The notes below the pieces were generated by a model, which was not told the DNA's origin, ran no database searches, and saw only the letters and a program-made list of their open reading frames with translations. Position numbers and translations under genes: made by a program. Of a stretch of DNA of 50,592 nucleotides, positions 32,614 through 41,487 are shown in pieces; positions within the stretch are counted from its first letter, which is position 1, and each line of letters starts with the position of its first letter. Source of the stretch: an uncultured Victivallales bacterium (GTDB taxonomy: Bacteria > Verrucomicrobiota > Lentisphaeria > Oligosphaerales > JAFGRS01); contig CAILUI010000428.1 of NCBI GenBank assembly GCA_903837355.1, positions 1 to 50,592 of the forward strand, read 5' to 3'.

Positions 32614-34077
32614 CTAGAACTTGTACACCGCGTCAAGCTGGAGTAGCTGCGCGGCATTGGCTTCGGACGCCACGACGTTGTTGATCCGGTCCAGCATGAA
32701 CAGACTGGCACCGATCGTGACGTTCTTCGTCGGGCTGTAACCCAACTTCAACACGTGGCCTTGGATGTCGGTATCCTGCAGGCCCGCCGTCTCGCCGAAA
32801 TCGCTGTCGCGCGCCGGCCCGAAGACGGCGTCGGCCTCGATGTAGGCATAGCCATAGCCCAGCGACCACTTGCCGCGCTTCAGGTCGAAACCGAGCATCC
32901 CGGCAAAGTCGTCGCCGTCCGGGTTGCTCTCGCCGGAAGCGTTGTTGCGGGCTTGGGTCTTCTTGCCCTCGGCGCCGAAGTTCATCGCCAGGTGGGCGTA
33001 GGGCTTCACTTCGATGCCGGCGAAGGTCGTCTTGACCTCGCCGTAGGCGTCCACGACGCGGTACTCGTAGCCGGAGTCGACCCCGCCCCAGGCGGTGTTC
33101 GGGTTGTTCGAGTTGGAGGTGGCCCAGGTCGCGGAGGAGATATTGCGGTAGGTGTTGCTGACCTGCTGGTAGCCGATGGCGCCGAGGGCGTCGAACGAGT
33201 CGCTCTTGTAGGCGTAGCCGAGCTGCGAGGCGTACAGCCAGGCGCTGTCGTCCCAGTTCTCCTGGTTGGCACCGCCGATGGTCTGACCCGTGGACAGGTT
33301 GCTCAGCACGTAGGCGCCGAGCGTCAGAAACATCCCCGTGTACTCCTTACCCTTGGGATCGCCGTACTGCGCCGTGAACCCGGCGGGGTTGATGTCCGAG
33401 TCCCACATCATGATCGTGCTCACCAGCGGATTGCGCTGCTGCCCGAGGGTCAGCGAGAGCGGCCCGGGCAGGGTCTCGCTCTCGAACGGGTCAACCCAGG
33501 TGTGCTTGGCATACGCATAGTCGAGATAGACGTTACCCTTCTCGAAAATGTAGCTGTCGTGACCCCAGGTGTCGTTGGTGCTGCGGTCGTCGTTCTTCTC
33601 ACCGGTGGCCAGGCCGGCACCGACCTCCCAGTCCTCGGTGGTGTTGGTCCAGATGCCGCCCGCGCGGAGACGGCTGCGGAACCGTGTCCGGTCGCCGTCG
33701 CCCTTGGCCACATCGTCCTTTCCTTCCAGCTCACGGTTGCGCTGCTCGTAACGGACGCGCAGGTCGCCGGTCAGCTTCAAGCCGTCGATACCTTTGCCCA
33801 AGGTGAGGCGGTTACCGATCGTCTCGATCTTCTTGTTGGTTTCGGCCAAGGCTTCGTTGGTCTCCATCAGCCCCTTCTTGAGCTGACTGGCATCCCCCGC
33901 GGGAGCCGCGGCCGCCTTGCCTTCCATCTCCTGGACCCGCTGGGTCAGGGCTTCGATCTTCTTGTTCTGTTCGGTAATGACCTTCAGCAGTTCTGCGTTA
34001 CTGACCGTCTCCTGGGCGCCCAGGCCCAGGCCTAGAAAGGTCAGCCCCACACCGATGCCATTCATTGCTCTGTTCAC
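32614..34077 (-). CDS. Outer-membrane porin (Porin_5-like), first gene of the pst operon
   Basis: A GTG at 34077 has AAGGAG with a six-base spacer; an ATG at 34065 would leave the site too far. The 487-residue protein has a short signal peptide (GIGVGLTFLGLGLGAQ) and a coiled-coil segment (LLKVITEQNKKIEALTQRVQ and later LMETNEALAETNKKIETIGN). Next come amphipathic beta strands of a barrel: LKLTGDLRVRYEQRNRELEG, FRSRLRAGGIWTNTTEDWEV and others. It ends LQLDAVYKF, with the terminal Phe required for barrel insertion. This is the architecture of putative porins of the PF16930 type. Adjacent to pstS and preceded by the strongest CTAAC array, it is probably a phosphate- or organophosphate-selective pore in the outer membrane. 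Confidence 0.85.
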   Translation of the reverse strand: MNRAMNGIGVGLTFLGLGLGAQETVSNAELLKVITEQNKKIEALTQRVQEMEGKAAAAPAGDASQLKKGLMETNEALAETNKKIETIGNRLTLGKGIDGLKLTGDLRVRYEQRNRELEGKDDVAKGDGDRTRFRSRLRAGGIWTNTTEDWEVGAGLATGEKNDDRSTNDTWGHDSYIFEKGNVYLDYAYAKHTWVDPFESETLPGPLSLTLGQQRNPLVSTIMMWDSDINPAGFTAQYGDPKGKEYTGMFLTLGAYVLSNLSTGQTIGGANQENWDDSAWLYASQLGYAYKSDSFDALGAIGYQQVSNTYRNISSATWATSNSNNPNTAWGGVDSGYEYRVVDAYGEVKTTFAGIEVKPYAHLAMNFGAEGKKTQARNNASGESNPDGDDFAGMLGFDLKRGKWSLGYGYAYIEADAVFGPARDSDFGETAGLQDTDIQGHVLKLGYSPTKNVTIGASLFMLDRINNVVASEANAAQLLQLDAVYKF

Positions 34078-34248
34078 CTAGCACTCCTTGTCGTTATCGT
34101 CGTGTCGTCGCTTCGTTCCGGTCTCTGCGGACGCTATCGACCCTGCCCTGCGCTCCTCACGGCTCGCTGCCCACCTCCTTTCCGCGCTGGCCCGGCGCGT
34201 CTCACCACCGGGCCGCTGGCTTGAGTTGGTCAGGATCAATGTGAGGAA

Positions 34249-34300
34249 GTTAGCCCCCGCGTATTAGGCTTCGGTTAGCGTCTGGTTACGACAGGTTAGG
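34249..34300 (-). promoter_or_regulatory. Candidate Pho box 5, array upstream of porin-pst-phoU-phoR
   Basis: On the minus strand five words lie in order CTAAC, GTAAC, CTAAC, CTAAT, CTAAC, with spacings of about 10, 11, 11 and 14 bp. This is the longest array in the window and precedes the porin start by about 170 bp. The number of words fits cooperative binding by a PhoB-type dimer series. No clear -10 hexamer is seen below it. Confidence 0.6.
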
Positions 34301-34426
34301 ACGGCATGAGTCCTCGGTAGCGTGCCCGCGGCCAAAGGGCAGCGGCCGGCTTGCGGTCAGCGCCTCCGCAGGCTATCAGTAGCCACACGGCGGCAGCACG
34401 GGCCGGCGCTGGGGCACACACACACG

Positions 34427-35425
34427 ATGACCGGTCGGGCAAAACGCACTATGGCTATCGTCTTGCTGAGTCTGTTGGCGCTCGTGCTGCTGACGGCAGG
34501 GTTGCTCGCGCTGCTCTGCTGGCGCGCCAATGCCACCCCGCTGGCCGTGCGCCTGGGCTACTCGGCGCAGGACCGGTTGCTGATCGTCAACGCCGATGAT
34601 ACCGGCCTCTGTCACTCCGCCAACACGGCCGCCTTCCAGGGCCTCGAGCAGGGGCTGATGGGCAGTTGCACCGTCATGGTCCCGGCACCGGGTTTCCCCG
34701 AGGTCGCGGAGTATGCGCGGACGCACCCGCAGGCCGATATCGGCATTCACCTGACCCACACCGCCGAGTGGAAGACCTACCGCTGGGGGCCCATCCTGCC
34801 GGCCGACCAAGTACCGACGCTGGTCGACCCAGAGGGCTGCTTCTGGCCTGAGGTCTTCGGCGAGCGGGGAGTCTACACGCACAGCCATCCCGCGGCCGTC
34901 TACCGCGAGGCCGTCGCGCAGGTCGACAAGGCCATGGCGGCCGGCATCGACCTCACGCACATCGATTCCCATATGGGGGCCATGCAGTATGCACTGCCCT
35001 ACGCCCTGCGCTACATCCGCCTGGCGCTGAAGCTGGATCTGCCGCTGCGCATGCCGTCGCAGGAGATGTGCGCCAAGCAGGGGGCGAAGTGGCTACGCCC
35101 GGCCCTGCGCGCGCTGGGGCTGGTCTTCCCGGACTACCTCTTCCTCGAGGACGGCAGACGTGGCGCCAGCGCCGCCGAACACTGGCACGCCGTCCTGCGC
35201 GACCTCAAACCGGGCGTGACCGAGATCTTCATCCACCCGGCCCTGGCCACGGCCGAGATGCAGGGTATCACCGGGAGCTGGAACTGGCGCGCGGGCGAGT
35301 TCCAGACCTTCTTCGACGATCCCGAGACCCGCCGCATCGTGCAGGAACAGGGCCTCATCCTCATCGGCTACCGGCCCCTGCGCGACCTGCAGCGCGGTAC
35401 CTACCGGAAACCCGTGCGCCGCTGA
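34427..35425 (+). CDS. ChbG/YdjC-type carbohydrate deacetylase, membrane-anchored
   Basis: I start at the ATG at 34427; the frame runs open to 34322 but upstream residues look random. An ATG at 34451 is also possible; neither has a good ribosome site. The 332-residue protein has an N-terminal hydrophobic helix (IVLLSLLALVLLTAGLLALL). The YdjC fold motifs follow: LLIVNADDTGLCHSANTAAF, ADIGIHLTHTAEW, DLTHIDSHMGAMQYALP and GVTEIFIHPAL. The DD and two His motifs bind the metal. The family removes acetyl groups from chitooligosaccharides and related sugars, often with poor substrate predictability. It is divergent from the porin gene, and the Pho-type array between them reads toward the porin. Confidence 0.85.
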   Translation: MTGRAKRTMAIVLLSLLALVLLTAGLLALLCWRANATPLAVRLGYSAQDRLLIVNADDTGLCHSANTAAFQGLEQGLMGSCTVMVPAPGFPEVAEYARTHPQADIGIHLTHTAEWKTYRWGPILPADQVPTLVDPEGCFWPEVFGERGVYTHSHPAAVYREAVAQVDKAMAAGIDLTHIDSHMGAMQYALPYALRYIRLALKLDLPLRMPSQEMCAKQGAKWLRPALRALGLVFPDYLFLEDGRRGASAAEHWHAVLRDLKPGVTEIFIHPALATAEMQGITGSWNWRAGEFQTFFDDPETRRIVQEQGLILIGYRPLRDLQRGTYRKPVRR

Positions 35426-35441
35426 GCCGCCGGCCGGCAAC

Positions 35442-35499
35442 GGGGTACGGCTCACCGCCTGCAAGCAGGTCCCGCTGGACAGCAGGATTCGCCTTCCAG
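35442..35499 (-). repeat. Dispersed intergenic repeat, copy A
   Basis: Read on the minus strand it is CTGGAAGGCGAATCCTGC, then CCTGCTTGCAGGCGGTGAGC and CGTACCCC. Copy B at 38418-38466 shares CTGGAGGGCGAATC, CCTGCGTGCAGGCGATGAGC and CGTCCCCC. The inner CCTGC-NN-GCAGG is a small hairpin. It lies between convergent genes, so it may assist termination. Confidence 0.65.
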
Positions 35500-35566
35500 G
35501 AGAACGGGCGCCCCGCCCACCCGCCGTCCGCAGGACCCGTCCGCAATACCCGCCGTCCGCAGGACG

Positions 35567-38266
35567 TCACTCGAACCGCATCTCGTCGACCATCACGGTC
35601 AGGCCAGCTTCGCAGCAAGGGTCGAAGCGCAACTGCACGATACGGCCGCGCCAGCGCGGCGCGCTGGCGAGCGCGATCCGGTATTCGCGCGGTTCCTCGG
35701 AATCCGCGAAGACGAAACCGACCACAGCGGCACCCGAGAGCGAATCCCCCTCCGTCGCCCAGAAGAGCTGGCCGTAGTTCGCCTTCTCCGTCCCGCCGCG
35801 GCAGCGCAGGCGCACCACGAACTGGGTGACGGTCTCGGCGTGGAAATCCACGGCGCAGGTGAGCGTCGGATCCTCGTTGACCGAGCGCACCTGCAGTTCC
35901 CCGGCGCGCGCTTCGACCACGCAGCCACTGCCGGCGCTCCAGCCTTGCAGGCCGTCGTCAAAGGTCCAGCGTTGCCGCCCGGCGCTCATGTCGAAGCTGT
36001 AGGGCCCGCGCCCGACGTCCGCCGGACTCAGGTTCTCCGGCCAGGCGGCGGGGTCGCCTTTACCGAGGACGCGGCGAACCGCCTCGTACATGCCGAAACC
36101 GAACTCTGTGCAGGGCTCGAGGTAGCTGCCCTCGCCCCACTCGTTGGCGGGTCCCAGCACCAGGAGCGGGATGCCGCGGGCAGCACAGAGGTCGCTTCCC
36201 TGGCGCAACCACTCCTCAAACCGCGCCACGGAGCGGCCGCCGACGATGGCGCCGCGATAGGCGTGCCAGGGGCGTGAGTCCCAGCCGCTGTCAACCACGG
36301 GGAAGTAGGCCATGGCGGGGTTCGCCTGCAGGCTGGCCTGCCACTTGAACGGCGCCGTCTGCACCTGCTTCGCATAGCTCCGCATCTGTTGGCTGGGACA
36401 GTCGTGGTAGTCGTAGCCCGGCTCGTGATAGGTGGTGGCGCCGTAGTACCCCTCCGCGGCGAGCGTGGCGGCCTCGGCGCTCGGGTAGTTGTTGTTGGCA
36501 CTGAGGAAGGCGATGCCCGCGTAGCCGGCTTCCCGCGCCAGCGTCTGGCAGATCTCGAAGGCTTGGCGCACCGCGGCGGAGCCACCCAGCGCCGCACGCA
36601 GCCGATCCGGCTCAAACAGCGCCACCACCGGCTGACCGTTGAGGCGGTAGTAACCCGGCAGACTGAACACCTGCTCGATCCAGTGGCGGGCCAGGACGCG
36701 CATGTCCTCCGGGGTCCGAATGTCCGTGCCGCTGTGATCGCACCACAGCAGGAAGAGCTTGAGCTGGTCGCGGTAACGCGCCTGCCGGTAGGCCCGCAGC
36801 CAGTGATCCAACTGCTGCTCGCCGCGGTTCCAGTACCAGTCGAGGATGAAGCCGCTGATGCCGTTCTCCACCGCCCACTTGATCTGCCAGTCCACGCACT
36901 CCGGGTTGGCCTCATCGTACCATCCCAGCAACGGCCGGCGTTCCGGGGTCTCACTGCGGATCGGGGCCCACTTGGCCGGCGAGTCCCAGCCCGGGAAGTA
37001 GAACATGAACACGTCCACCGCCGTCGCCACGGGCTGCGGCTCGGGCACGTACGCCGCCGTCACCACGGGCCGCTCGGGCAGGAAGGTCAGCGAGGCCGTG
37101 GCCAGGGGGCTCCCTGCCGCCGGCCCGCTGAGCGTCACATCGTAGGTGCCGGCCAGCGCAGCCTGCACCTCCCAGCTCAGCCGAAAGCGCTCGCCCGGCG
37201 CCAGCGCCGGCACCCCGGCCTCGGCGCCGGCGCCGCCCACCAGGGCCACGCCACCAGGAACCCCGAGAGCCACCGTCGCCGCGGCCGTCGTGCCACCGCC
37301 GCTGTTCTCCACCACAGCCAGGAGTCGGCGCGGCCGGCCGGCACGGTTGTGGGCCTCTTCAAAGCCAAGGTAGCGCCCGGCCAACTCTGGCGCCCCGCCG
37401 GGCGCCGCGGTCAGCGCCAGCGCCTCCACCTGGATACTCGCCTGCACCGACAACGGGATCTCGAGGCCGACACGGGCGCAGCGCCCGCTCCAGGCCGGGT
37501 CGCCGCCGAGTTGCACATTGTAGGTGCGGCTGACCCCGTCACCGCGCACCGGGAAGGCGAGTCGGCCGGCCTGCCCGGTCTTGGCGTCGAACCAGAGGAC
37601 GGCCGGCACGCAGGTCACGGCGGCGCGCAGGCGAACCACCGCCCAGCCGCCGGCAGGCGGTCCCTCGGCGGCAAGCAGCGGTGACATGAAGACATCGGCG
37701 TGCCGCGTCGGCCGCCAGTCGGCCCACCGCGCCGTGGCGCCCGGGCCGTCGAAGACCCACGGCCCGGCCTCCAGCCCAGCCCCGGCCGCAGGCCAGGAAC
37801 AGACCGCGATACGCTCAATCTCGAAGCTGCAGCCCGCATCGAAGTGGTAGAGATCCAACCGCAGCGCCCGCATCGGCCCGCTGCGTCCCCAGGCGGGAAA
37901 GACGGCCAGGTCGACCCATTCGCCGGCGCGGGGGATGTGGAAGGTGGTCTCGCCGAAGCCCTCGCCATCCTCCTGGAACCAGAAGAACTGAGCATTCCCG
38001 GTGTGGCTGGCCCGCAGCCGCAACTCAACCCACTCCGCCGCGCTGGGGACGAAGCCGGCAACCGGCACGGTGATCCCCGGATCGGCGCCCGTGGTGGCGA
38101 CCCGCAGCGCGCCGGCGCTGGCCTCCAGGGGGCGCACGTCCTGCGTGGACCTCCAGCCATCGCCGTCAGCCCCGGTGAACTCCCAGACGCGCTCAGACTC
38201 GGCCGCGGCGGCAGCAACCACCGCAACCAGGTTGGCCAAGACGGCCAGCAGACACGGGATTCGCAT
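35567..38266 (-). CDS. Secreted GH99/WbsX-like glycoside hydrolase-type protein
   Basis: I choose the ATG at 38266, which opens directly into the signal peptide RIPCLLAVLANLVAVVAAAA; GGAGG lies 11 bases upstream. The 899-residue product starts with two carbohydrate-binding-like beta-sandwich regions (EWVDLAVFPAWGRSGPMRAL and RTYNVQLGGDPAWSGR). A segment with CARDB-like Ig features follows (VENSGGGTTAAATVALGVPG). The catalytic part resembles the WbsX/GH99-GH71 barrel: VDVFMFYFPGWDSPAKWAPI, PLLGWYDEANPECVDWQIKW, GISGFILDWYWNRGEQQLDH, PVVALFEPDRLR and LVLGPANEWGEGSYLEPCTE. A last beta-sandwich region ends the protein. GH99 acts on mannans and mannosides, but WbsX-type homologues are mostly uncharacterised. 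It is probably periplasmic or external. Confidence 0.85.
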   Translation of the reverse strand: MRIPCLLAVLANLVAVVAAAAAESERVWEFTGADGDGWRSTQDVRPLEASAGALRVATTGADPGITVPVAGFVPSAAEWVELRLRASHTGNAQFFWFQEDGEGFGETTFHIPRAGEWVDLAVFPAWGRSGPMRALRLDLYHFDAGCSFEIERIAVCSWPAAGAGLEAGPWVFDGPGATARWADWRPTRHADVFMSPLLAAEGPPAGGWAVVRLRAAVTCVPAVLWFDAKTGQAGRLAFPVRGDGVSRTYNVQLGGDPAWSGRCARVGLEIPLSVQASIQVEALALTAAPGGAPELAGRYLGFEEAHNRAGRPRRLLAVVENSGGGTTAAATVALGVPGGVALVGGAGAEAGVPALAPGERFRLSWEVQAALAGTYDVTLSGPAAGSPLATASLTFLPERPVVTAAYVPEPQPVATAVDVFMFYFPGWDSPAKWAPIRSETPERRPLLGWYDEANPECVDWQIKWAVENGISGFILDWYWNRGEQQLDHWLRAYRQARYRDQLKLFLLWCDHSGTDIRTPEDMRVLARHWIEQVFSLPGYYRLNGQPVVALFEPDRLRAALGGSAAVRQAFEICQTLAREAGYAGIAFLSANNNYPSAEAATLAAEGYYGATTYHEPGYDYHDCPSQQMRSYAKQVQTAPFKWQASLQANPAMAYFPVVDSGWDSRPWHAYRGAIVGGRSVARFEEWLRQGSDLCAARGIPLLVLGPANEWGEGSYLEPCTEFGFGMYEAVRRVLGKGDPAAWPENLSPADVGRGPYSFDMSAGRQRWTFDDGLQGWSAGSGCVVEARAGELQVRSVNEDPTLTCAVDFHAETVTQFVVRLRCRGGTEKANYGQLFWATEGDSLSGAAVVGFVFADSEEPREYRIALASAPRWRGRIVQLRFDPCCEAGLTVMVDEMRFE

Positions 38267-38417
38267 GGGCGGTATGGCCTCCGAAGCGGCAGCGCAAGCG
38301 TGACCTTCCTGAACGTACAGCGCCACTCATGTGTGGCAAGCAGTACGCGCCTGCAAACCCGCCCCGGAGCGGCCGCGGCGCGCGGGTAGGTATGTCCGGC
38401 GCCAGCCGGGGGCTGGG

Positions 38418-38466
38418 CTGGAGGGCGAATCTCCCCGGCCTGCGTGCAGGCGATGAGCCGTCCCCC
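38418..38466 (+). repeat. Dispersed intergenic repeat, copy B
   Basis: CTGGAGGGCGAATCTCCCC, then GGCCTGCGTGCAGGCGATGA and GCCGTCCCCC. It matches copy A at 35442-35499 in opposite orientation and is immediately followed by the 96 bp tandem pair. Confidence 0.65.
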
Positions 38467-38479
38467 GTCTCCCGCCTCT

Positions 38480-38671
38480 GGCCGGCGGCTCAGCGGGGCA
38501 TGCGCCCCAGGGGAGCTTCGCCCTCCAACGGCAGACGCCTGTCCTGCACGCCCTTCCTGAGTTCCATCCGGGCATGGCCGGCGGCTCAGCGGGGCATGCG
38601 CCCCAGGGGAGCTTCGCCCTCCAACGGCAGACGCCTGTCCTGCACGCCCTTCCTGAGTGCCATCCGGCCAT
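38480..38671 (+). repeat. Tandem repeat, two copies of a 96 bp unit
   Basis: A unit beginning GGCCGGCGGCTCAGCGGGGC and containing GGGGAGCTTCGCCCTCCAAC occurs at 38480-38575 and again at 38576-38671, with only a few differences at the end. The core GGGGAGCTTCGCCCTCCA is also in the 50349-50592 repeats, so it is part of a dispersed family. The unit lies in the 605 bp gap before the Xaa-Pro peptidase gene. Confidence 0.9.
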
Positions 38672-38871
38672 GGCCGGGCGACCCAGCGCCCGCTGCTTGG
38701 CGCTGGAGAGCTGCTTCTCCTGCAGAACGAAACCGCCCTGAGTGCCCACCCGCCGCAGTTGCGCGCGGCGCGGTTGCCGGCTATCTTCGTCGCACCCTGC
38801 GGGCTGACGCTGCTGGCGGCCGGCGGGCGCAGCCGGTGCGGCCAGACAGCGACTCAAGACAAGGAGCGCGC

Positions 38872-40167
38872 GTGCGTTACGAACCGATCGACAAGGCCCT
38901 CTTCGAGGCGAACCGCGCCCGTGTCGCCGCCCTGCTGGCCCCCGGCAGCCTGGCGGTCCTCAACGCCAACGACATCATGCCGACCAACGCCGATGGCGTG
39001 CTGGGCTTCAAGCAGAACGCCGACCTCTTCTACCTGTCCGGCGTCGACCAGCCCGAGGCGACGCTCGTCCTCTTCCCCGACCATCCTGACCCCAAACAGC
39101 GCGAGATCCTGTTCGTCAAGGAGACCAGCGAGACCATGCGCATCTGGGACGGGCCGCTGCTGAACAAGGATGAGGCGCGGGCCACGTCAGGCGTCCAGAA
39201 TGTGCAGTGGCTGGGCGGCTTCGAGGGCGCCTTCCGCGGGTTGCTGCTGCGCGCGGAGAACGTCTACCTCAACCTCAATGAGCACGCCCGCTCGGCCAAC
39301 GCCGTGCCCACGCATGACGACCGCTTCGTGCGCGAGTGCCGCGAACGCTACCCGCTGCACACCTACCGGCGCCTGGCGCCGTTGCTGGCCCAGTGCCGGA
39401 TGGTCAAGTCCGCGGCTGAGATCGCCCAGATCCGCACAGCCTGCGCGATCACCGATGCCGGCTTCCGGCGCGTGCTGGGCGTCCTGCGCCCCGGCCTGGG
39501 CGAGTGGGAAATCGAAGCTGAGTTTGCCCACGAATTCCTGCGCCGGCGCGCCGTCGGTTTCGCCTACCCGCCCATCATCGCCGCGGGCGCCAGCGCCTGC
39601 ATCCTGCACTACAACCAGAACCACGGCACCTGCAGGGACGGCGACCTCCTGCTGCTGGACGTCGGCGCCTGCTGGGCACACTACTGCGCCGACATGACGC
39701 GCACCATCCCCGTCTCAGGCCGCTTCACCCCACGCCAGCGCGCCGTCTATGACGCCGTCCTGCGAGTCCAGCGCGAAGCCATGGCCCTGCTCCGGCCCGG
39801 CGTCATGCTCAAGGAGTACGAGAATGAGGTCCGGCGCGTCATGGACGGCGCCCTGGTCGACCTCGGACTGATCACGGCTGACGCCGTCAGCACGCAGACT
39901 GAGGAGGACCCGCCGCGGCGGCGCTACTTCATGCACGGCACCGCGCACCACCTCGGGCTGGACGTGCATGACGTCGCCCTCCCCGACCAACCCCTGGAGC
40001 CGGGAATGGTCCTGACCGTCGAGCCCGGCATCTACATCCGCGAAGAGAACCTGGGCCTGCGGCTGGAACAGAACGTCCTGATCACCGCCGCGGGCAACGA
40101 GAACCTGCTGGCCTCCATCCCCATCGAGCCCGACGAGATTGAGGCGCTGATGGCCCAGGGCCGGTAG
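38872..40167 (+). CDS. Xaa-Pro aminopeptidase (peptidase M24)
   Basis: The GTG at 38872 has AAGGAG five bases before it. The frame is open upstream to 38329 across the repeats, but that part is repeat-derived and rejected. The 431-residue protein has an aminopeptidase P N-terminal domain (LAVLNANDIMPTNADGVLGF, KQNADLFYLSG) and a pita-bread catalytic domain. Metal ligands appear in LLLLDVGACWAHYCADMTRT (two Asp), FMHGTAHHLGLDVHDV (His), VLTVEPGIYIREE (Glu) and LGLRLEQNVLIT (Glu). It removes N-terminal residues before proline and needs two manganese ions. It is followed 49 bp later by a second M24 gene. Confidence 0.92.
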   Translation: MRYEPIDKALFEANRARVAALLAPGSLAVLNANDIMPTNADGVLGFKQNADLFYLSGVDQPEATLVLFPDHPDPKQREILFVKETSETMRIWDGPLLNKDEARATSGVQNVQWLGGFEGAFRGLLLRAENVYLNLNEHARSANAVPTHDDRFVRECRERYPLHTYRRLAPLLAQCRMVKSAAEIAQIRTACAITDAGFRRVLGVLRPGLGEWEIEAEFAHEFLRRRAVGFAYPPIIAAGASACILHYNQNHGTCRDGDLLLLDVGACWAHYCADMTRTIPVSGRFTPRQRAVYDAVLRVQREAMALLRPGVMLKEYENEVRRVMDGALVDLGLITADAVSTQTEEDPPRRRYFMHGTAHHLGLDVHDVALPDQPLEPGMVLTVEPGIYIREENLGLRLEQNVLITAAGNENLLASIPIEPDEIEALMAQGR

Positions 40168-40216
40168 CACGAACGCCCCACGTCCGGCGCGTAGCGCTCA
40201 TAGGGAACCCGCTGTT

Positions 40217-41407
40217 ATGTCCTGCGTCCCCCGCGAAGACCTCGATGCCCGCCTCATCCGCCTGCGCCAGCGACTGGACGAACGCGCCCCGGAGTGGCGT
40301 GCCGCCCTAGTCTTGAGCAAAGTCAACATCTACTACCTCACCGGCACCATGCCCAGCGGGGCCCTGGTCATCCCGCGCGATGGCGACGCCGTGCTCTGGG
40401 TGCGGCGCAGCCTGACCCGCTCGACCGCGGAGTCCGCCTTCCCCCGCCTGCAGCCCATGCGCAGTTTCCGCGATCTCGCGGCGGCCTGGCCGAACCGGCC
40501 GCCCAGTTGCCTCATCGAGAAGGAAAGCGTGTCGCTGGCGCACGTCGAGCGGATCAGCAAGTACCTGCCCTTCGAGCGCTTCGAGGCCCTGGACTCACAT
40601 CTGAGTGCCGTGCGCGCCGTCAAGAGCCCGTGGGAACTGCAGCGCCTGGAGGCCGCCGGCCACATCCACCAACAGGTCCTGGAAGAGGTCGTCCCGACGC
40701 TGCTCGAGGAGGGCATGAGCGAGGCAGAACTCGGGGCCGAGATCCTGCGCGTGATGTTGCGCCGTGGCCACCACGGGGTCGCCCGCCTCGGCATGTTCGA
40801 TACGGAACTCTTCCTCGGCGCCATCTGCTTCGGCGAGAGCTCCATCCGGCCGAATCCCTTCGACGGCCCCGGCGGCGTCGAGGGCCTCGACCCCGCCGTA
40901 CCCCTGTTCGGCAGCCACCAGCGCCGCCTGCAGCGTGGCGACCTGATCTTTGTCGATGTCGGCTGCGGTATCGACGGCTACCACACCGACAAGACCATGA
41001 CCTACACCTTCCACGGCGACCTGCCGCGGGCGGCGGTCGCCGCCCACCAGCGCTGCGTCGAGATCCAGGACGCCGCCGCCAGGCTGCTACGCCCGGGCGC
41101 CATCCCCGAGGAGGTCTACGACGCCGTGACACGCGATCTGCCCAGGGACTTCCTCGAGCACTTCATGGGCTATGGCGACCAGCAGGTCCGCTTCCTCGGA
41201 CACGGCGTCGGCCTGCACATCGATGAATCCCCCGTGATCGCGGCCGGCTTCAAGGAGCCACTCGCGGCCAATATGGCTATCGCTCTCGAACCCAAGAAGG
41301 GAATCGCGGGCGTCGGCATGGTCGGCATCGAGAACACCTTCGTCGTCAGTGCCGCCGGCGGTCGCTCACTGACCGGCACCAGCCCGGGGCTCATCGCCGT
41401 GCCCTGA
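40217..41407 (+). CDS. Second peptidase M24 family protein
   Basis: The ATG at 40217 has no strong ribosome site and may be coupled to the upstream gene. The 396-residue product has a creatinase/prolidase-type N-terminal domain (ALVLSKVNIYYLTGTMPSGA) and an M24 C-terminal domain. Metal ligands are in LIFVDVGCGIDGYHTDKTMT (two Asp), FLGHGVGLHIDESPV (His), IALEPKKGIAG (Glu) and GMVGIENTFVV (Glu). An insert with ELFLGAICFGESSIRPNPFD is unlike PepP. It belongs to the Xaa-Pro dipeptidase/creatinase side of the family; substrate unknown. Confidence 0.88.
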   Translation: MSCVPREDLDARLIRLRQRLDERAPEWRAALVLSKVNIYYLTGTMPSGALVIPRDGDAVLWVRRSLTRSTAESAFPRLQPMRSFRDLAAAWPNRPPSCLIEKESVSLAHVERISKYLPFERFEALDSHLSAVRAVKSPWELQRLEAAGHIHQQVLEEVVPTLLEEGMSEAELGAEILRVMLRRGHHGVARLGMFDTELFLGAICFGESSIRPNPFDGPGGVEGLDPAVPLFGSHQRRLQRGDLIFVDVGCGIDGYHTDKTMTYTFHGDLPRAAVAAHQRCVEIQDAAARLLRPGAIPEEVYDAVTRDLPRDFLEHFMGYGDQQVRFLGHGVGLHIDESPVIAAGFKEPLAANMAIALEPKKGIAGVGMVGIENTFVVSAAGGRSLTGTSPGLIAVP

Positions 41408-41442
41408 GCCGCGCCCTGGAGTGGCCGCGGCGCGCGACCACT

Positions 41443-41460
41443 GCCGACCCGACGGTCGGC
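41443..41460. terminator. Hairpin between convergent genes
   Basis: GCCGACC, loop CGAC, GGTCGGC lies between the M24 gene ending at 41407 and the 4Fe-4S protein ending at 41488. No T-run is seen on either side, so it would be a weak, bidirectional terminator. Confidence 0.45.
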
Positions 41461-41487
41461 GGTCCCAGCAGATGGCACGGCTACGGA

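Noticed and set aside
32755..34035. 426-codon plus-strand frame opposite the porin gene
   Set aside because: No ribosome site or family similarity; the porin has a signal peptide, beta strands and terminal Phe.
34078..34426. E. coli-type CTGTCAT Pho box before the porin/pst operon
   Set aside because: No pair of CTGTCAT-like words is present; only the CTAAC array is seen.
38480..38671. CRISPR array
   Set aside because: Two adjacent 96 bp copies without spacers and without cas genes are a tandem repeat, not a CRISPR.
38329..38871. Upstream extension of the Xaa-Pro aminopeptidase
   Set aside because: It would translate two identical intergenic repeat units; the GTG at 38872 has a good ribosome site.
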